Source of the DNA: an uncultured Chitinophagaceae bacterium
GTDB lineage: Bacteria > Bacteroidota > Bacteroidia > Chitinophagales > Chitinophagaceae
DNA length: 64,000 bases
Assembly: GCA_937958995.1 (NCBI GenBank)
Contig: CALGAP010000009.1
Span: 386,006-450,005, forward strand
Direction of reading: 5' to 3'
The notes under the pieces were generated by a model. That model made no database searches. It was not told the DNA's origin and saw only the letters and a list, made by a program, of their open reading frames with translations. Shown in pieces: positions 35,314 to 44,060 of this stretch. Within the stretch, counting starts at the first letter, position 1, and the number at the start of each line of letters is the position of its first letter. Made by a program: the position numbers and the translations under genes.

Positions 35314-35350
35314 AACTTATCATGGTGTTCAACCATGATAAGTTTTTTTA
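35314..35350 (+). terminator. Rho-independent terminator of the SusC/SusD operon
   Basis: AACTTATCATGG (35314-35325) pairs with CCATGATAAGTT (35333-35344) around a 7-base loop and runs into seven T. Confidence 0.9.
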
Positions 35351-35473
35351 TTGTTACTGTGCAAGCGGTCATTTTTAATGATCACTGCTCTGGCATTTCC
35401 GGAAATTTTTATGATCTTCGTCCATCAGTTGGTCCCACCGGGCCAAAGAGTAATAGCCAAAAAAATTAAAGCC

Positions 35474-35587
35474 ATGAGAAAACAAAATTCTATCACTCTT
35501 CGTTCAAATCCACGCGCCCGTGCGTCAAGCCCTCAACAATTCGGGGAGTCAACAACTGCCACCCGTTTAGAAGAAATAACGGACTAA
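35474..35587 (+). CDS. Possible 37-residue Arg/Ser-rich peptide
   Basis: Reads MRKQNSITLRSNPRARASSP, then a short polar stretch to the stop. An A-rich stretch lies just before the ATG, and a hairpin with a T run lies downstream at 35695-35723 on the same strand, suggesting a transcript here. I recognise no family. In the 434-base gap between SusD and the OmpA-like gene nothing else was seen. Confidence 0.25.
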   Translation: MRKQNSITLRSNPRARASSPQQFGESTTATRLEEITD

Positions 35588-35694
35588 ACGAATTTTAAAA
35601 ATCATAAATAAACTTATTTCCAGGAACTACTGACCTCACAGCAATCCTCCTGGAGATATATGCGGTTGCTGTTGTAAATTTTCTCATGTGACTC

Positions 35695-35723
35695 GCAGCC
35701 CCGGCTCTCCGGGGCTGCCCGTT
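35695..35723 (+). terminator. Hairpin with T run between convergent units
   Basis: GCAGCCCCGG-CTCT-CCGGGGCTGC (35695-35718) is a perfect 10-bp GC-rich stem followed by ccgttttt on the plus strand. It lies just past the 3' end of the leftward OmpA-family gene, for which it could also act, though that side lacks a T run. Confidence 0.7.
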
Positions 35724-35726
35724 TTT

Positions 35727-37802
35727 CTATTGATAACTCAATTTGAGTTCCACTCGCCTGTTCAACGCTCGTCCGCCTACATACTTGTTGTTTCCGATGG
35801 GGCGGCTTTCGCCATAGCCTCGGGTAGTCATGCGGCTGGGGTCGATACCTTTGTTGATCAGGTAGGTTTTCACCGAGTTGGCGCGGCGGATTGAGAGGTC
35901 GAGATTGCGTGAGGCCTTGCCTACATCGTCGGTATGACCTTCGATGGTAAGGTGCAGGTTGGGATCGGCCTGCAGCTGCTCAGCAATGAAGTCGAGCTGC
36001 TCATAAGATACCTCCAATATGGTTGCGCTCTTGGTGACGAAGAATATCTTGCGTGCCGCAAGGTTTACGGAGTTAACCACCTCGGGTTTTACCTCCGGAC
36101 AGCCACCGAGCTCGATGCTGCCACGCAAGTGGGGACATTTATCTTCATCATCATTCAGGCCATCGCCATCGCTGTCGGGAGCAGGACAGCCATTGAAATT
36201 TTTTGAGCCTTTTTCATCCGGACATTTATCGTCTTTGTCGGGCACACCATCGCCATCTTTATCGGGGCAACCAATCAAGGCAATTTCACCGGGTTCATCA
36301 GGACATTCGTCCTTATCATCGGTCACGCCGTCCTTGTCCCTGTCGTTTTCAACAGGCACTTCTTTCACCTGTTCCTGCTTTTTCTTCTTATTGTTTTTAG
36401 CAGGCTGGAATACGGGTATATGCACGCCTACATGTACATCCATTCCCTGTATCCGGTCTTTGCCAAAGAGGTTTGACAATACAGATGAAGAACCGGCAAA
36501 GACGGGTCCCAGGCGAAAGCCGGCACCTGCGCTGAACTGGTCTTCCATGTTATAATATACCGGCACATAAATGCTGAACCATTTCTTTTCAAGACGCGGG
36601 GTCACGGTAAAAGAAGTGGCGTAGTGCGCGCTGAGCGCATTCTTGCTTTTCGACACCATATTGATCACGGCGCCGGCATTGATGAATAGTCTTTTGTAAA
36701 TATGATAATCCACATCAGCTCGGATGGCCATGGGTAGTTTCACATTCAGGTTTTCTTTCCATGCCTGCGGATCAAGAATGCCGTTTACTTCCAGGCGGTC
36801 GAAGTATTGATCATAATCTTCTCCATCGGCTTTCTTGAATTCATCAGCATTGAAGCCGCTGCCATCCACCAGGTAAGTATTGCCATGCGGCGAGTTTTTA
36901 TAACGTACATATCCGAAATCTGTAACTGCTACGCTCATTCGCAATTTGTAAGGAGTCTGGTCATTATCGAGCCAGGTGGTACGTGCACCTGAATCTTTTT
37001 TACCACCGGGTTCCCATTCCCATACCAGTCCCGCGTCAATGCCCCAACCACCGCGTGAGGCGCTGCCGCTGATGCCATCCCATATCCGGCCATCTTGCAG
37101 GTCGTCGATATTGGAGGAATATTGCACGGTCATATCACCGGCGAGATTATTGAAATTTTTCGCTGCGTCGATATTATACAGCAAGGTATTGGTATGCACA
37201 GAGCCGATGCCGATACCATGAACGTATTTACCGGTAACTCCCAGTTTCAAGGTGCTGTTATCGGTCTGTTTTACAATCCTGCCATAAGTGAGTCCAGCCT
37301 CGGCAAACGCATGAATTTTCAATTGCACATTTTTTTCTGCCAGATCAGTATCCCACACGCCATCATCGCTGTTGAAGAAATGAAAGCCGGTATTGCTCAG
37401 ATTGTACGAATTGGCAAGGCTTCGCATGCGGGTAGTAAAGCCCAGGCCGCTGCGCGGACTCAACGTCATCAGGAACGAAGGCCCCATAATATCGGTATTG
37501 AGCCACAGCTTCTTGGTCTCATTAGGAGTATTCACCTTGAAATAATGCGTGCCTTCACGCAGGTCGGAGAGGTCGAAATGAAAAAGCTTTTTCTTGTCCA
37601 GCTCGTAGGCATTGTTGCCGATCAACGAGCTCACTGACACCAGGTTCACATCAACTTTATATTTGCTGCCTGCAACGTTGGCAGGATTGAAAAGCAGGCT
37701 TTGGGTGCCCGCATAGTTGTCATAAACGTAGCCGTTGTATTGCTGTGAAAATGCGGAAAAGGCCATCAGGCCGGCTGCTACCAGGAGTAGAGATCTTTTC
37801 AT
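35727..37802 (-). CDS. OmpA-family protein with N-terminal beta-barrel (DUF5723-like) and TSP3 repeats
   Basis: A 691-residue outer-membrane protein. Signal peptide (about 1-20, ending AFSQQ), then a PorP/DUF5723-like beta-barrel (about 21-470), a Lys-rich link (KNNKKKKQEQVKEV), three thrombospondin type-3 Ca-binding repeats (DRDKDGVTDDKDECPDEPGE and two similar), and a C-terminal OmpA peptidoglycan-binding domain (TIEGHTDDVGKASRNLDLS, RGYGESRPIGNN, LNRRVELKLSY). It anchors the outer membrane to the wall. The gene stands alone, between a rhomboid gene and the SusC/D locus. Confidence 0.9.
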   Translation of the reverse strand: MKRSLLLVAAGLMAFSAFSQQYNGYVYDNYAGTQSLLFNPANVAGSKYKVDVNLVSVSSLIGNNAYELDKKKLFHFDLSDLREGTHYFKVNTPNETKKLWLNTDIMGPSFLMTLSPRSGLGFTTRMRSLANSYNLSNTGFHFFNSDDGVWDTDLAEKNVQLKIHAFAEAGLTYGRIVKQTDNSTLKLGVTGKYVHGIGIGSVHTNTLLYNIDAAKNFNNLAGDMTVQYSSNIDDLQDGRIWDGISGSASRGGWGIDAGLVWEWEPGGKKDSGARTTWLDNDQTPYKLRMSVAVTDFGYVRYKNSPHGNTYLVDGSGFNADEFKKADGEDYDQYFDRLEVNGILDPQAWKENLNVKLPMAIRADVDYHIYKRLFINAGAVINMVSKSKNALSAHYATSFTVTPRLEKKWFSIYVPVYYNMEDQFSAGAGFRLGPVFAGSSSVLSNLFGKDRIQGMDVHVGVHIPVFQPAKNNKKKKQEQVKEVPVENDRDKDGVTDDKDECPDEPGEIALIGCPDKDGDGVPDKDDKCPDEKGSKNFNGCPAPDSDGDGLNDDEDKCPHLRGSIELGGCPEVKPEVVNSVNLAARKIFFVTKSATILEVSYEQLDFIAEQLQADPNLHLTIEGHTDDVGKASRNLDLSIRRANSVKTYLINKGIDPSRMTTRGYGESRPIGNNKYVGGRALNRRVELKLSYQ

Positions 37803-37920
37803 TTCGACAGGATTTTGGATTTAAAGGCTGATATATAACGTGTTCGACGGAATTCAAGTATAAATGCGCAGAAAAAATCCGCGATAACCCTCCCGCCTCG
37901 GGGTCATACCTTATGGAACG

Positions 37921-37963
37921 CATACATAGTTGTATGTAGCTGAGGCTTTTCCAAGTATTTTTG
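37921..37963 (+). promoter_or_regulatory. Palindrome and -7 element upstream of the rhomboid gene
   Basis: CATACA-TAGT-TGTATG (37921-37936) is a perfect 6-4-6 palindrome. TATTTTTG at 37956-37963 matches the -7 consensus TAnnTTTG, 34 bases before the ATG. TTG at 37930 lies 23 bases from the -7 element, longer than usual. Confidence 0.4.
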
Positions 37964-37997
37964 CCGGAACAGCATTTGCATACCCAACTCAAAAATT

Positions 37998-38765
37998 ATG
38001 TTTCTCCCCATTGGCGACGATAACCGCGACCGGCGTAGTACCCCTTATATCAATTACCTGCTTATAGCAGCCAACATATTGGTTTTCGTGTTCTGGCAGG
38101 ATATGGGCAACAACCTGCAGGTAATGTTTGCCTACTCCACCGTGCCCGCCGAAATTCTCACCGGGCAGGATATCGTCACCAGTCCCACCATCGTGCTCGA
38201 TCCGCTCACCGGTCATCGCTTTGAAATGCCGGGACTGGGGCCTACCAACATACCTGTGTATCTTACCCTTATCACTTCTATGTTTATGCATGGAGGCTGG
38301 GCGCATCTTGGCGGCAACATGCTTTTTCTCTGGATCTTTGGCGACAACCTCGAAGATGAAATGGGGCATGGCAGCTATCTCATTTTTTATTTGCTCTGCG
38401 GCATACTGGCCGCCCTGGCCCATGTGTTCAGTACAGCCTTCTTTGGACAAGATGAATTGATGCCCAGCTTGGGCGCTTCGGGTGCTATTTCGGGTGTGCT
38501 GGGCGGTTATATGCTGCAACACCCCACGCGTGCTGTTCATGTGTGGATGCTGTTCACCATCATCTCAGTGCCCGCATTTATTGCGGTGGGCATCTGGTTC
38601 GTGTTCCAGGTGGTGCATGGACTTGGCGCATTGGGTGGCGAAGAAACAGGCGGCGTTGCTTATGCCGCGCACATCGGCGGATTTATTGCGGGCTTATTGC
38701 TGGTGAAATTTTTCGCGAGGCGTGTTGTGCCCGAAAGACGAAGAAGTACGCGCCGGTATTTATAA
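37998..38765 (+). CDS. Rhomboid-family intramembrane serine protease
   Basis: A 255-residue rhomboid protease with about six membrane helices. Catalytic Ser in GASGAISGVLGGY (about 160), catalytic His in AAHIGGFIAGLLL (about 220), and the HGGWAHLGGNMLFLWIFGDN block of the second helix. It cleaves membrane-helix substrates; the partner is unknown. The 3' end overlaps a truncated membrane-protein remnant on the other strand by 6 bases. Confidence 0.93.
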   Translation: MFLPIGDDNRDRRSTPYINYLLIAANILVFVFWQDMGNNLQVMFAYSTVPAEILTGQDIVTSPTIVLDPLTGHRFEMPGLGPTNIPVYLTLITSMFMHGGWAHLGGNMLFLWIFGDNLEDEMGHGSYLIFYLLCGILAALAHVFSTAFFGQDELMPSLGASGAISGVLGGYMLQHPTRAVHVWMLFTIISVPAFIAVGIWFVFQVVHGLGALGGEETGGVAYAAHIGGFIAGLLLVKFFARRVVPERRRSTRRYL

Positions 38766-39089
38766 CTGAAATACCGAAAACAATATAAAGGCGAGGAATA
38801 GTATGATGAGGATAAGCAAGCCGGATAAACTTGCCAGCACCGTTTTGCCGATTGTTACCAGCCAGCCTTGTTTGTAAAATCGCTTCATGCTCAGCAGCAG
38901 GTACAAAAATGGCAATAACAATAGAATGAGCCCCACCACATCGAAGAACCTTATTCCTGATTTGCCGAGCATATCAAAAATCGTAAGCAGCAGAATTACT
39001 ATGAAACCGAAGATGTATTGATGTATCGAGAAGATGATATGACCCGCGTACAGGTAATTTTTATTGCGCAGGTAAAGCAGTTTTAATGG
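38760..39089 (-). pseudogene. C-terminal remnant of a DUF3667-type membrane protein
   Basis: The minus-strand frame is open for 109 residues from 39089 to 38760, although the first Met is only at 38972. The part before that Met still looks coding: it reads KLLYLRNKNYLYAGHIIFS, then IHQYIFGFIVILLLTIFD, the C-terminal membrane region typical of DUF3667 proteins, which usually also have a zinc-ribbon N-terminus. The frame is closed upstream by TGA (39090-39092), and no zinc-ribbon part is seen. It looks like a gene truncated at its 5' end by deletion. A short protein starting at 38972 could still be made. Confidence 0.6.
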
Positions 39090-39130
39090 TCAGGACTAAA
39101 GATATTTATAGTTTTTGAAACAAAATCTGT

Positions 39131-39153
39131 AATTTGCAACCACGTTACAAATT
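39131..39153. promoter_or_regulatory. 23-bp palindrome, possible Zur/Fur-type operator
   Basis: AATTTGCAAC-CAC-GTTACAAATT: the 10-base arms match at 9 of 10 positions. It ends 7 bases before the ATG of the metal-uptake operon. The TTGCAAC/GTTGCAA-like wording resembles Fur-family (Zur) operators, from general knowledge rather than a checked match. Confidence 0.5.
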
Positions 39154-39160
39154 TTCGGTA

Positions 39161-39496
39161 ATGCAAAAACATCGTCTCATACGTCAGTTGGTGGCTGGTG
39201 CCATGCTGATGCTCTTTATCCTGAGCATCATGCCCCGCCTGTACCTGCACGAAGTTTTTGCGGCGCATAAAGACTTAGTTGAAAATACCTGCCAGGATCA
39301 GCCGACTATCGGGAAAGATGGATTTACCTGCGACCTGAACGACCTGGTGGCCACTTCGCCCTTTACCGAAACAGAAACGTCCATCGCATTGAACCCGGAA
39401 ATAGATTTTCCGGTTCTTCATACCCGTTATACTTCGCAAATAGCTACCGCGGCGCCCGAATGTTTTTCGCTGCGGGGACCCCCGGTGTTAGCATAG
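39161..39496 (+). CDS. Small exported protein ahead of a metal-type TonB receptor
   Basis: A 111-residue protein, start ATG 39161. It has an N-terminal signal or anchor (LIRQLVAGAMLMLFILSIMP), a His-containing stretch LYLHEVFAAHKD, two Cys (TCQDQ, FTCDLND), and a C-terminus ending in RGPPVLA. I recognise no named family. Its position, 66 bases before the receptor gene and directly after the palindrome, marks it as the first gene of that operon. His and Cys could bind metal; this is inference. A longer reading from 39134 would start inside the palindrome. Confidence 0.65.
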   Translation: MQKHRLIRQLVAGAMLMLFILSIMPRLYLHEVFAAHKDLVENTCQDQPTIGKDGFTCDLNDLVATSPFTETETSIALNPEIDFPVLHTRYTSQIATAAPECFSLRGPPVLA

Positions 39497-39562
39497 TAAA
39501 TAAGTTGAAACGAAAGTGCTCCTCTTTCGCACTTTCCATTTTTTACTATCTAACATATTACC

Positions 39563-41887
39563 GTGAAAACTGTATTCATATTTCTTTCCAGTATTTTACT
39601 AGCTACTATTGCATTTGCGCAGCCCTGCCAGCTGAGATTGTCAGGGCATGTGGAAGATGCCGACATAAAGGAAAAACTGCAATCGGCTACCGTATTAATT
39701 GTGGAGCTCAACCGCCAGGTGATCACCGACGAAGATGGCAATTTTGTTTTTGAAAATCTTTGTCCGGGCCGCTATACTATACAGATCAGTCATGTGCATT
39801 GCCAGACGCTGCACCAAAGCGTGCACCTCGACAGGAACCGTCACCTCGACCTTTTCTTACCACATGCCAAGAATACGCTGGGCGAGGCCGTAGTGGTGGC
39901 AAAGAAAGAAATTGCCAGCGCTGGTTTCAGAAAAGAACTTTCCGGCCAGGACCTGGAAGAAACCAGGGGTTTATCTGTTTCTGAAGCACTCAGTAAAATC
40001 AATGGCGTTACGTTACTACAAACCGGCAGCACCATTTCAAAACCGGTGATTCATGGCCTGCACAGCAACCGCATTCTCACTATTGTGAATGGGGTGCGAC
40101 AGGAAGGACAGCAATGGGGAAATGAGCACGCGCCGGAAATTGATCCCTTCATCGCCGATAAACTCACCGTGATTAAGGGTGTGGATGAACTCCGCTATGG
40201 TTCCGATGCCATCGGCGGCGTGATACTGGTGCAGCCAAAACCTTTGCAAAACAAACCCGGCTGGCGCGGCGAAGTTAATACCGCTTATTTCACCAATAAC
40301 AGGCAATATGTGGCATCGGCTGTTTTTGAACAACAGTTAAAAAAACTGCCTGCATTTTCTTACCGCCTGCAAGGCACCTACAGACGCGGGGCCAATTCGG
40401 CCACGCCTGGTTACCGGTTAAACAATACTGCCAGCGAGGAGAAAAATTTCTCCATCACTGCCGGCTATACCAAAGAATATTTCAACACTGAATTATTCTA
40501 CAGTCGTTTCGCTACACGCGTCGGCATCTTCAAAGGCGCGCATATTGGTAACCTCTCCGACCTGGAGACTGCTATCAATGCCAACAGACCTGATCCTATT
40601 TTTACCGGCCAGGATAGCTATGAAATCGACAGGCCTTACCAGGATGTGACACACCAAATTCTGAAATCAAAAACACAGTACACGAAAAACGGTCATCGCT
40701 TTGTGTTGCAACTGGCAGGACAATTCAACCAGCGCAAGGAATTTGACATTGTGCGCAGCAGTACTAATACAAGACCGCAACTGAATTTATCTATTTCCAC
40801 TTTTACTGAAGATTTGAGTTATGAGCACCCGGTACAACGCAACTTCAGCGGGATAGTGGGTATAGCAGCTATGCAGCAGGACAATGCGTATGCGGGAAGA
40901 TATTTTATTCCCAATTATCAAAGTTATACCTACGGCGCCTATGCTATTGAAAAATGGCACAAGCACAAATGGGAATTGCAGGCAGGACTGCGTTATGACA
41001 ACAAAACGATTTATACCAATCGCCTGCTGCAGGGCGGCAGCAGTTTCGATCACTATGATTTTGATTTCTCTACATGGGCAGGATCTGCCAGCGCAGGTTT
41101 CAGACCGAATGAGCATTGGAAGCTGAGCGCCGCATTTTCGCTCTCAACGCGTGCGCCGCATGTGAATGAATTGCTGAGCAATGGCATCCACCATGGCAGC
41201 GCCACTTACGAAGAAGGCGATCTGAACCTGAAACCCGAAAAATCTGCGAATCTCGGTGTCACCATCAACTATCAAAACCAAGATGAAACCATTTCAGCAG
41301 AAGTATATCTCTATTCCAATAACATTGACGATTTCATTTACCGCCAGCCCGTGCCCAATGAAGCAGTGCTGACTATTGCAGGCGCATTTCCGAAAATTGA
41401 ATATCATCAGACCGATGCTACATTGAACGGTATGGATGCCAGCATTTCAATAAAACCGATTCGGCAGGTAGACTGGACCTCGCGACTCTCCATACTACGC
41501 GCGAAAAACAAAGCGCTGGGCGACTGGCTGATACTGATGCCCGCCGACCGCGTGAGTACCGAACTGAGTTACCTGCCCGCCGATGGAAAACGTTTCACCA
41601 AAAATAATATCTCCGTAGAGCTTTCGCATGTGTTTGAGCAGACACGCGTGCCTGATGAAAAGAATGTGAAGTTCGATTATAAAGCGCCACCCGCGGCTTA
41701 CACGCTGGTGCATGTGCAGGCATCGAGCACACTCATGATCAATCAATTTCCGCTGACGGTGGGATTAGGTGTGAGAAACCTGTTCAACACCGCTTACCGC
41801 GACTACCTGAACAGTATGCGCTATTTCACCGATGAAATGGGCAGGAATATCAACCTGCGTGTAACCTTACCTATCGGAAACTCCTAA
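39563..41887 (+). CDS. TonB-dependent receptor, probable metal (zinc) uptake
   Basis: A 774-residue TonB-dependent receptor. Signal peptide (about 1-19, ending IAFAQ), a carboxypeptidase-like domain (about 24-100), plug domain with HGLHSNRILTIVNGVRQEGQ and WGNEHAPEIDPFIADKLTVI, then VDELRYGSDAIGGVI, and a beta-barrel ending in NLRVTLPIGNS. The plug wording with HAPEIDP and the several His resemble ZnuD-like zinc receptors. It differs from SusC (shorter, no SusD). A lipoprotein gene follows after one base. The metal is inferred from similarity by eye and the operator, not proven. Confidence 0.85.
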   Translation: MKTVFIFLSSILLATIAFAQPCQLRLSGHVEDADIKEKLQSATVLIVELNRQVITDEDGNFVFENLCPGRYTIQISHVHCQTLHQSVHLDRNRHLDLFLPHAKNTLGEAVVVAKKEIASAGFRKELSGQDLEETRGLSVSEALSKINGVTLLQTGSTISKPVIHGLHSNRILTIVNGVRQEGQQWGNEHAPEIDPFIADKLTVIKGVDELRYGSDAIGGVILVQPKPLQNKPGWRGEVNTAYFTNNRQYVASAVFEQQLKKLPAFSYRLQGTYRRGANSATPGYRLNNTASEEKNFSITAGYTKEYFNTELFYSRFATRVGIFKGAHIGNLSDLETAINANRPDPIFTGQDSYEIDRPYQDVTHQILKSKTQYTKNGHRFVLQLAGQFNQRKEFDIVRSSTNTRPQLNLSISTFTEDLSYEHPVQRNFSGIVGIAAMQQDNAYAGRYFIPNYQSYTYGAYAIEKWHKHKWELQAGLRYDNKTIYTNRLLQGGSSFDHYDFDFSTWAGSASAGFRPNEHWKLSAAFSLSTRAPHVNELLSNGIHHGSATYEEGDLNLKPEKSANLGVTINYQNQDETISAEVYLYSNNIDDFIYRQPVPNEAVLTIAGAFPKIEYHQTDATLNGMDASISIKPIRQVDWTSRLSILRAKNKALGDWLILMPADRVSTELSYLPADGKRFTKNNISVELSHVFEQTRVPDEKNVKFDYKAPPAAYTLVHVQASSTLMINQFPLTVGLGVRNLFNTAYRDYLNSMRYFTDEMGRNINLRVTLPIGNS

Positions 41888-41888
41888 A

Positions 41889-42446
41889 ATGAAAACTATG
41901 AACTTAAGAATCCTTGTCATCATATACCTCCTGGTTTTTAGCGCCTGCAAAAAAGAAAAAGGCGAAACCAACGAAGAAGAGCTGATCACCACGGTTGTCA
42001 TCAGCGCTGTTCCGCAAAGCGGAGGCCCGGCGCTCGAATTCAGGTTTGCAGACCTGGACGGTCCCGGCGGCAACCCGCCTTCGGTTGATGACATTGAACT
42101 GGCGGCTAATACTGCATACAATGTTTCGATATTTCTGCTGAATGAGGCCGCCGATCCTGCAGAAGATATCACCGAAGAAGTGGAAGAGGAAAGCCAGGCT
42201 CATCGCATTTACTATGAAGTTTCTCCCGGCGTCAATCTTTCAATTGATAACCTGAACAATGATGTGAACGGCGTGCCGCTGGGCACTACCAGCGTATGGA
42301 CTACCGGCGCTCCTTCCACGGGCACGGTCACCCTTACGTTGCGCCACTATCCCGGCGATCCTCCCGACAAACAAATTCCAGACCCGGTCAACAGTCCCAA
42401 ATCAGCAACAGACATCTCCGTGAATTTTACATTGACGGTAAATTAA
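41889..42446 (+). CDS. Lipoprotein partner of the metal-type receptor
   Basis: A 185-residue lipoprotein, lipobox LVFSAC (Cys 20). Mature part: acidic, with a beta-rich domain (TTVVISAVPQSGGPALEFRF, TAYNVSIFLLNEAADPAEDI) and clusters EEVEEESQAHRIYYEV. I recall unnamed lipoproteins of this look beside TonB receptors in Bacteroidota but cannot name the family. It begins one base after the receptor stop, so it belongs to the same operon and may bind the receptor's ligand at the cell surface. Confidence 0.7.
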   Translation: MKTMNLRILVIIYLLVFSACKKEKGETNEEELITTVVISAVPQSGGPALEFRFADLDGPGGNPPSVDDIELAANTAYNVSIFLLNEAADPAEDITEEVEEESQAHRIYYEVSPGVNLSIDNLNNDVNGVPLGTTSVWTTGAPSTGTVTLTLRHYPGDPPDKQIPDPVNSPKSATDISVNFTLTVN

Positions 42447-42491
42447 GTTGGCGCCGGGCAGGCATTTATGCCGTACATTTATAAAAAAAGA

Positions 42492-43433
42492 ATGGCCAAC
42501 CCTGTACTCGGTATCCACCACATTACAGCCATCGCAGGCTCGGCGCAGCGCAATTTTGATTTTTACACGAATGTGTTGGGGCTGAGACTGGTCAAGAAAA
42601 CCGTGAACTTCGACGACCCTGGCACGTATCATTTTTATTATGGCAATGAAACCGGCGAGCCGGGAACCATTCTTACATTTTTTCCCTGGACTTATGTAAA
42701 GCGTGGCATCAATGGTATTGGTATGGCTACGGAAATTGGTTACTCCGTGCCCGCAGGCAGTCTTGATTTCTGGACAGCACGTTTCAAAGAAAAGCGCGTT
42801 GTATTCAATCAACCCCAGGAGCGTTTTGGTGAACAGGTAGTATACTTCCAGGACCCCGATGGTCTTGAATTATTTCTGGTAGTGCCGGAGCAGGAAGATA
42901 CCCGCCAGCCATGGACCACAGAGCAGGTGGGTGCCGATGTGGCCATCCGCGGTTTTAGAAGCGTGACGCTGCAATTGCTCAAAGTGGAGCCTACCGCGAA
43001 AATCCTTACTGATATTTTCGGTTACAGGTTGCTGAAACAAACCGGTAACCGTTATCGCTTTATCACCGATTCAATTGACAACGCAAACATTGTTGACATA
43101 ATAGAGACACCCGGTGGCAAGCGCGGTGTAAACGCGGGTGGCACCAATCATCACGTGGCATTCAGGGTAAAGAACGAAGAAATTCAAATGGAGTTGCGCG
43201 AGAAAATAATTGAGCAAGGCCTGGATATTACCCCGAAAATAGACCGAAACTATTTTTTCTCGCTGTACTTCCGTGAGCCGGGTGGTGTGTTGTTTGAAAT
43301 TGCCACCGACAACCCGGGTTTTGCTATTGATGAGCCGGTGAGTGAATTGGGAAAAGCCTTGAAACTTCCGCCGCAATACGAACCCAGGCGCGCGACTATT
43401 GAAAAAATTCTTCCGGAACTGAAGCAAGCATAG
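42492..43433 (+). CDS. Ring-cleaving dioxygenase, VOC family (MhqO-like)
   Basis: A 313-residue protein with two VOC modules. Metal ligand candidates: His in LGIHHITAIAG, His in GGTNHHVAFRV, and Glu in PGGVLFEIATDNPGF. The block FYTNVLGLRLVKKTVNFDD and the overall length match MhqO/LinE-type extradiol dioxygenases that open hydroquinone-like rings. Start ATG 42492 (MANPVLGI); a reading from 42468 adds eight residues. The hydrolase gene follows after 3 bases, as in mhqO-mhqD pairs. Confidence 0.9.
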   Translation: MANPVLGIHHITAIAGSAQRNFDFYTNVLGLRLVKKTVNFDDPGTYHFYYGNETGEPGTILTFFPWTYVKRGINGIGMATEIGYSVPAGSLDFWTARFKEKRVVFNQPQERFGEQVVYFQDPDGLELFLVVPEQEDTRQPWTTEQVGADVAIRGFRSVTLQLLKVEPTAKILTDIFGYRLLKQTGNRYRFITDSIDNANIVDIIETPGGKRGVNAGGTNHHVAFRVKNEEIQMELREKIIEQGLDITPKIDRNYFFSLYFREPGGVLFEIATDNPGFAIDEPVSELGKALKLPPQYEPRRATIEKILPELKQA

Positions 43434-43436
43434 GCC

Positions 43437-44060
43437 ATGCATAGGAAGCAAATTTTAACTGCGGGCAAAAAACTTTCCGAAGCGAAGCAAGCGTTGATCA
43501 TGCTGCATGGCCGTGGCGGTTCGGCAGATGATATCCTAAGCTTAGCACATTATTTATCTGTGAATGACTATGCGCTGCTGGCGCCGCAGGCAACCAATCA
43601 TACCTGGTATCCCTACTCATTCCTGGCGCCGCCAAAAGAGAATGAACCATGGCTTTCTTCGGCACTTGACTTATTAATAGAGACTGTAAGAGATATCAAC
43701 GCCGAAGGCATTGATAACAGCAATATTTATTTTCTCGGCTTTTCGCAGGGCGCCTGCTTAGCCCTGGAGTTCGTTGCAAGAAATGCGCACCGCTGCGGCG
43801 GCGTGATTGCCTTCACCGGCGGACTGATCGGTGATAAAATTTATTCAGAGAATTATGGCGGAGACTTCTCCGGCACGCCCATCTTTATTGGCACCAGTGA
43901 TCCGGATCCGCACGTGCCGGTGGAAAGGGTAAATGCTACTGTTGAAATACTCGATAAGTTGAATGCCTGCGTTACCAAAAAGATATATAAGAATATGGGG
44001 CACACCATCAGCCAGGATGAGATTGAAACGGTAAACACGCTCATTTTCAACAGCCAATAA
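43437..44060 (+). CDS. Alpha/beta hydrolase, phospholipase/carboxylesterase type (MhqD-like)
   Basis: A 207-residue serine hydrolase. Oxyanion region IMLHGRGGSADD, nucleophile Ser in LGFSQGACLAL, an Asp in GTSDPDPHVPVERV, and His in KNMGHTISQDEI complete the triad. This family pairs with ring-cleaving dioxygenases in quinone-detoxification operons of the MhqD type. It starts 3 bases after the dioxygenase stop. Cytoplasmic. Confidence 0.88.
   Translation: MHRKQILTAGKKLSEAKQALIMLHGRGGSADDILSLAHYLSVNDYALLAPQATNHTWYPYSFLAPPKENEPWLSSALDLLIETVRDINAEGIDNSNIYFLGFSQGACLALEFVARNAHRCGGVIAFTGGLIGDKIYSENYGGDFSGTPIFIGTSDPDPHVPVERVNATVEILDKLNACVTKKIYKNMGHTISQDEIETVNTLIFNSQ

Noticed and set aside
42468..44060. 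Dioxygenase-hydrolase pair as a novel system
   Set aside because: It matches the known MhqO/MhqD type of quinone-response pair.
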